Source: Rapana venosa (Eukaryota > Mollusca > Gastropoda > Neogastropoda > Muricidae). From it: 64,000 nucleotides of DNA. Below are positions 60,505 through 64,000 of the stretch, piece by piece. The stretch lies in assembly GCA_028751875.1 (NCBI GenBank), contig CM054155.1, positions 9,156,082 through 9,220,081 on the forward strand. Direction: 5' to 3'. A program made the translations under genes and the position numbers. Under the pieces are notes generated by a model that was not told the origin of the DNA, ran no database searches, and saw nothing but the letters and a program-made list of their open reading frames with translations. Numbering within the stretch: position 1 is the stretch's first letter; every line of letters starts with the position of its first letter.

Positions 60505-60860
60505 CAGGATAAACAGAAAGTAGATTTCGAAGAAAACCATGTCTTAGTAAACAGAAAGTGGATTTAGGAGAAAAACATGGCTTAGTAAACAGAAAGTAGA
60601 TTGAGAAGAAAACCATGGCTTAGTAAACAGAAAGCAGAGTTAGGAAGAAAACATGTATTAGTAAACAGAAAGTAGATTTAGGAGAAAAACATGGCTTAGT
60701 AAACAGAAAGTAGATTTAGGAGAAAAACATGTATTAGTAAACAGAAAGTAGATTTAGGAGAGAACCATGTATTAGTAAACAGAAAGTAGATCTAAGAGAA
60801 AAACATGTATTAGTAAACAGAATGTAGATTTAGGAGAAAAACATGGTTTCGTTGATGTGT
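60505..60860. repeat. 38-bp minisatellite, about 9 copies
   Basis: The unit 'CAGAAAGTAGATTTAGGAGA' plus 'AAAACATGTATTAGTAAA' has two variants, GTATTAG and GGCTTAG, interspersed. Confidence 0.95.
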
Positions 60861-60974
60861 CAAGTGGAAGTGAGCCAAAGCCTTGCAATGGCATATTATC
60901 ATTGGCCACCACTTCCCTCTACGATGCTATTCATCCAAGTTTGCCATGCAGCATTGCTGAACATAAGCATTTGC

Positions 60975-61140
60975 TTCTTCTTCTCCTCCTCTTTTCTTCT
61001 TCTTCTTCAGAATTCTTCTCCTGCCCCTCCTCTTCTTCCTCCTCCGTCTTCTTCTTCTTCTTCTTCGTCGTCTTCTTCTTCTTCTTCTTCTTCTTCGCGA
61101 TTCTTCTTCGCGATTCTTCTTCTTCTTTCTTTGCAATTCT
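60975..61140. repeat. (TTC)n microsatellite, tail of family I
   Basis: TTCTTCTTC with CTCCTC and TCG interruptions. It is the (GAA)n tail of the minus-strand family I copy that follows. Confidence 0.92.
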
Positions 61141-61144
61141 TCTT

Positions 61145-61480
61145 CTATATTGAACAGTCAGACAGTACCTATTGTTGTTTGTCGTACGAGCGAAAATGTG
61201 TTGCACTGTCACGAAGCACCTGACAAGTCAGGCCCAGCACATCCAACTTCGGCATGGGAGAGAATCGTCATCTTTTAAGCTTTTCTATAAAAAAAAGGCA
61301 GGAGAATGGACCAAGAAGGCAGCCAAATAGACAAGAAGAATGTGACAGGACAGAAAGGAGTAAGGCAGAAACCAGGAGAGGGAATTCGTAGTGCACAATT
61401 TCCAGAAGGTGGGGATGCTATTTATACTAACAGGCCCCTGGCATTCCCATGGGGGAGTCTTCTTTTCTTAAGGGTGATAT
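61145..61480 (-). repeat. Family I copy, full length, inverted relative to 59790-60185
   Basis: Minus strand: TATA-like TATAAATAG at about 61418-61426, 'CACATTCTTCTTGTCTATTT', 'CCATTCTCCTGCCTTTTTTT', 'GGGCCTGACTTGTCAGG' (7-bp inverted repeat) and 'TACTGTCTGACTGTTCAATA', ending in (GAA)n. Confidence 0.78.
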
Positions 61481-61770
61481 CAGGTTTTCCTGCCTCCCCC
61501 CCTCTAATATCTATGAATTAATCTCCCTGGTATAATTTTTGTGTTGTTTCAATCTTTTTTAAAAATATTTCTTCTCAACAATGATATAGAATACCATGGG
61601 AATTTGACACTCTTTAGCTTAAATACAGACCACTATTAAATACCTTACAAAAAGCTATTGATTTATTCTTTTTTCTTTTGAAAATCTTAACTCAGACTCA
61701 AAGAAAGGATGTTAACAAAGAGAAAGAGAGTTAGAGAGAAATGCTCATTAATTGTTTATCCAAACCACAG
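61481..61770 (+). other. Probable upstream intron or 5' region of the MYND gene
   Basis: Contains two possible acceptors: 'TTTTGAAAATCTTAACTCAG' (AG at about 61692) and 'GTTTATCCAAACCACAG' (AG at about 61770). No coding frame. Confidence 0.4.
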
Positions 61771-61957
61771 AAACCTTCTGTGAAGATGGAGAGGTGTGCT
61801 GTGTGCGGGAAGCAAGGAGGGGGCAGCACCATCAAACGCTGTTCACGATGCAAAACAATCCGCTACTGCTCCACTGGCTGTCAGTCATTTGACTGGCCAC
61901 GTCACAAGATCACGTGCCGGGAGAGCTCTGTGAACGGACCAATGATTAGAGCTGTCG
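61771..61957 (+). CDS. MYND zinc-finger protein, first coding exon
   Basis: The start ATG at 61786 has the ideal context AAGATGG. An in-frame ATG at 61741 gives 15 extra residues that may precede the acceptor. From M1 (61786) the zinc ligands are C4, C7, C19, C22, C28, C32, H40 and C44 ('RCAVCGKQGG', 'RCSRCKTIRYCSTGCQSFDW', 'RHKITC'), a complete MYND domain. It binds two zinc ions and usually mediates contact with proline-rich partners. After 'CRESSVNGPMIRAV' a donor CG|GTGAGT (GT at 61958) ends the exon in phase 1. N-terminal MYND domains occur in EGLN/PHD2-type prolyl hydroxylases, SMYD and other ZMYND proteins. One exon cannot distinguish them. Remaining exons are not visible. This is the best host-gene evidence in the window. 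Confidence 0.75.
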
Positions 61958-62444
61958 GTGAGTGGGGGTTATGTTCCGGGTCACGTAGTATCTTCTGTAC
62001 ATTTCGAGACAGAACAATGTTTGCTGGTTTTCACAGATTTTTTAAAGTATGAAATAATACAGTGTGTACTTGTTTTTCAGGTTGAGGCCATAGATTAACA
62101 CGAGGTAGTGATGAGAAAGTGGGGAAAGGATCATCAAATGAGGATTGCTTGTGTTCCTACAGTGTTGACCCCACGTATCCATGTTGTTGTTAGGCAGCTA
62201 GCAGACGACAAAGGACTGAGGGGGTACAGTGTCTGCTGAAAAATACAAAAGTTTAAACCTACCAAATTTGTTCAAGTTGCCCCGAGTTTTGAGTCAGGGG
62301 CTAGTCTTTCACAAAAAGTTATTTTTATTTCTGTGGATTCCTTAGTGTATGCAGTATGAATGCAAGAGATATATGATTATGAAACTAGAAGGAAAACTAC
62401 CAAAATCTAACTCTTATGTGTAGCCTATGTGCTGGTATGGCTGA
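61958..62444 (+). other. Probable intron after the MYND exon
   Basis: Starts GTGAGT. The open frame runs on to 62052 and then stops, consistent with intron. No further exon is recognised before the SINE-E copy. Confidence 0.5.
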
Positions 62445-62465
62445 CTGGTTGAACTACACAGATTC

Positions 62466-62905
62466 CTTTTATGTTGGTGGTTTTTTTTTGGCTGCCTCAT
62501 TTTCTGTAAGCCACAGCTTCTGAGACAATTTCCTTTCATTGCATGATGATCAGTGATGATGAGGATGATGTCACAATGCTGCTATGGGAGTGCAACTGCT
62601 GTAAGACTCTGTGACAGGGCTGAACTCTACACTTCTTATTATAATATATTCCAGCATCAACTGGGTCCCCGAGAGATACAGAGACCTGCAGTGTTGGTCA
62701 GATAATTGAAGCAACTCTTTCAAAATCGCTTCCGTAAAGTGGGTGAAGCTCAACTGTGTGGTTTCAATCTTCCCAATGAACCAATAGCAAACTCCCTCTG
62801 GGTATGAACCAGACAGAATCACAAACAAAATCCCTATGATTCTGAGATTCGAACCCGCGACCTTCTAGTCCATAACCAGAGGGGCTAACCACTGCGCCAA
62901 GGCGG
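62466..62905 (-). mobile_element. SINE-E copy, full length with long direct repeats
   Basis: Minus-strand head 'AGCCGCCTTGGCGCAGTGGT' with B box 'GCGGGTTCGAATCTCAG', a body matching 20645-21012, and a T-rich (minus-strand A-rich) end near 62480-62490. Flanked by imperfect 21-bp direct repeats at 62445-62465 and 62906-62926 (3 mismatches), probably an aged target-site duplication. Confidence 0.88.
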
Positions 62906-62926
62906 CTGGTTAAATTACATAGATTC

Positions 62927-63044
62927 TAGTCATAGAAAATAATACATTCACAGCTGGCAAATCCAGAATAACTCGGTTCAGGGTCCAGTGCTAAAATTAG
63001 CACACCCCTTCCACCTGCCAAGTCCAAGTGTGGTCAGTTCCTGC
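62927..63044. other. Unannotated stretch
   Basis: No recognised feature. Confidence 0.3.
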
Positions 63045-63082
63045 TATAATAATAATAATAATAATGTATGGAATTTATATAA
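63045..63082 (-). repeat. (AAT)n and LINE-gamma-like tail remnant
   Basis: AATAATAAT and 'TATGGAATTTATATAATTAG'. Truncated version of the tail at 43040-43146. Confidence 0.55.
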
Positions 63083-63214
63083 TTAGCTCCAGCTGACGTG
63101 ATCCCAGCTGGGCTGGGATGGGATGGATTGGATAACGTCTGAGAGAAGCTGAAATTGGGGGAAACTGCTAGCTATGCATTGCAACAAGAATACGAGATCA
63201 AACGATTATATACA

Positions 63215-63670
63215 GGCGCGGTTTAGAGCCTGCCTGGAAAGCAATCAGTCTGGTTTCGAAGAGTGTGGTGGTTCTATCCCTGTTTGTACCAGAAATCCCC
63301 CCCCTCCCCATCCACTAGACCACGAGTGGTTGCTTGGGTGCCAGTCTTTCGAATGAGACGATAAATTTAAGTTCCGACTGCCACACGTATTTAGCGCACA
63401 TAAAAGAACCCACGGCAACAAGAGAGTTGTCCCTGGAAAAAACTCTGTAGCGTGGTTATAAAGTGGATTGGTGACTGTGCGCCTTTACTTCAGTGCAGTC
63501 CCGTAGTTCACCCAGCTATAAATGGCTACCTGCCCTCTTTAGGGTCAGGAAAAGTAAAGCAGCGAGGGAGAGGAGATTGGCGCCACCCTCAATATGCTGG
63601 CCCCTAGAGAAGCTGAGGTCTCTGACAACGACCACATAGGTTATGGGAACACCTTTAACTTTTACCTGGC
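63215..63670 (+). mobile_element. SINE-B/SINE-C chimera
   Basis: 63215-63449 is SINE-B from its tRNA head ('GCGCGGTTTAGAGCCTGCCT') through the core ('CTTTCGAATGAGACGATAAA', about 63345-63364) to 'AAAACTCTGTAG'. It then switches at about 63450 to SINE-C from inside the 5S-like part ('CGTGGTTATAAAGTGGATTG') through the body ('GTAAAGCAGCGAGGGAGAGG') to the SINE-C 3' end. Same orientation, with no sequence between. Confidence 0.85.
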
Positions 63671-63855
63671 AAAAAAAGCAGTACAGTACTTCTAGATTCT
63701 GAGAACTATGAGGAAAATACCATCAGGCTAATGATTAAGTTCAGGATTACAAAATCAAAAACACGAAAAGACAGAGAGCAAATAATTAAAATGTTTATAG
63801 TCCATTATAGGGACAAAACTCGCCTCTAAGTATGAAGCGATAACATAGCCTCTGT
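63671..63855. other. Unannotated stretch
   Basis: No recognised feature. Confidence 0.3.
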
Positions 63856-63857
63856 TG

Positions 63858-63895
<38 letters not shown>
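63856..63895. repeat. (TG)n microsatellite
   Basis: Pure TG repeat. The remaining sequence to 64000 shows no feature. Confidence 0.95.
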
Positions 63896-63896
<1 letters not shown>

Positions 63897-64000
63897 GACG
63901 TGGTACTGTCAGGTATAAGCGCTTTTTACTTTGCGTTTTCATCATCCGTCATTTTTGTCGGTTTTGTCTGCAACGTAACACCGACGATGATGACGAAAAT

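Overview
This is animal nuclear DNA made almost entirely of dispersed and tandem repeats. There are no prokaryotic gene layouts, operons or real RNA genes. The dominant content is non-LTR retrotransposons (LINEs) of at least seven kinds, at least three well-defined tRNA-headed SINE families plus a weaker fourth, an unclassified dispersed repeat, and many micro- and minisatellites. The repeat mix suggests a marine invertebrate, most likely a mollusc and possibly a gastropod. That is inference from repeat style and has not been checked against any database.

Working names used here (mine, not official). SINE-A, SINE-B and SINE-E have tRNA-like heads. SINE-C has a tRNA-like start joined to a 5S rRNA-like segment. 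SINE-F is a weak tRNA-like head. LINE-alpha is an EN+RT element at 1.0-3.3 kb. LINE-beta is a CR1/jockey-group-like element at 9.3-14.1 kb. LINE-gamma is L2/CR1-like, with copies at 12.2, 31.3, 34.1 and 57.1 kb plus 3' tails. LINE-delta is an EN+RT element at 49.4-52.5 kb with pieces at 41.9 and 45.6 kb. LINE-epsilon carries RNase H (29.2-31.1 kb; pieces at 21.7 and 43.7-45.6 kb). LINE-zeta is a very decayed AT-rich element at 16.1-19.6 kb. LINE-eta is a C-terminal fragment at 7.1-7.9 kb. Family G, H, I and J are short dispersed repeats without clear coding content.

Layout. 0-5.4 kb: GA-rich satellites and LINE-alpha. 5.4-9.1 kb: SINE-B, a pair of CRE octamers, LINE-eta and short repeats. 9.3-14.1 kb: LINE-beta interrupted by a LINE-gamma copy. 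14.4-19.9 kb: a LINE ORF1 relic split by a G-tract, then LINE-zeta. 20-25 kb: SINEs and microsatellites, including SINE-A nested in SINE-E. 26.1-28.6 kb: a 28-bp minisatellite that has taken in four SINEs of three families. 28.6-31.8 kb: trinucleotide repeats and LINE-epsilon with a 515-codon open frame. 32-41 kb: low-complexity, homopolymer-inflated and probably poor-quality assembly around a 500-bp gap (37695-38194). 41.9-46.7 kb: LINE-delta and LINE-epsilon pieces, including an in-frame chimeric reverse transcriptase frame at 45396-45761. 47-48 kb: a LINE C-terminus grading into a 55-bp minisatellite. 49.2-53 kb: a G-run and the most complete LINE-delta. 53.3-59.7 kb: SINE-C, SINE-A, a LINE-beta fragment, a candidate promoter with first exon, and LINE-gamma. 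59.8-61.5 kb: two facing copies of family I around tandem arrays.

The only strong host-gene evidence is one exon at about 61.77-61.96 kb. It encodes a complete MYND zinc finger (C6HC) starting from a good Kozak ATG and ending in a canonical splice donor. Its remaining exons would lie beyond the window. A TATA-plus-donor unit at 55.28-55.47 kb on the same strand could be its promoter and first exon, but that link is speculative. Nothing else in the window looks like host protein-coding sequence.
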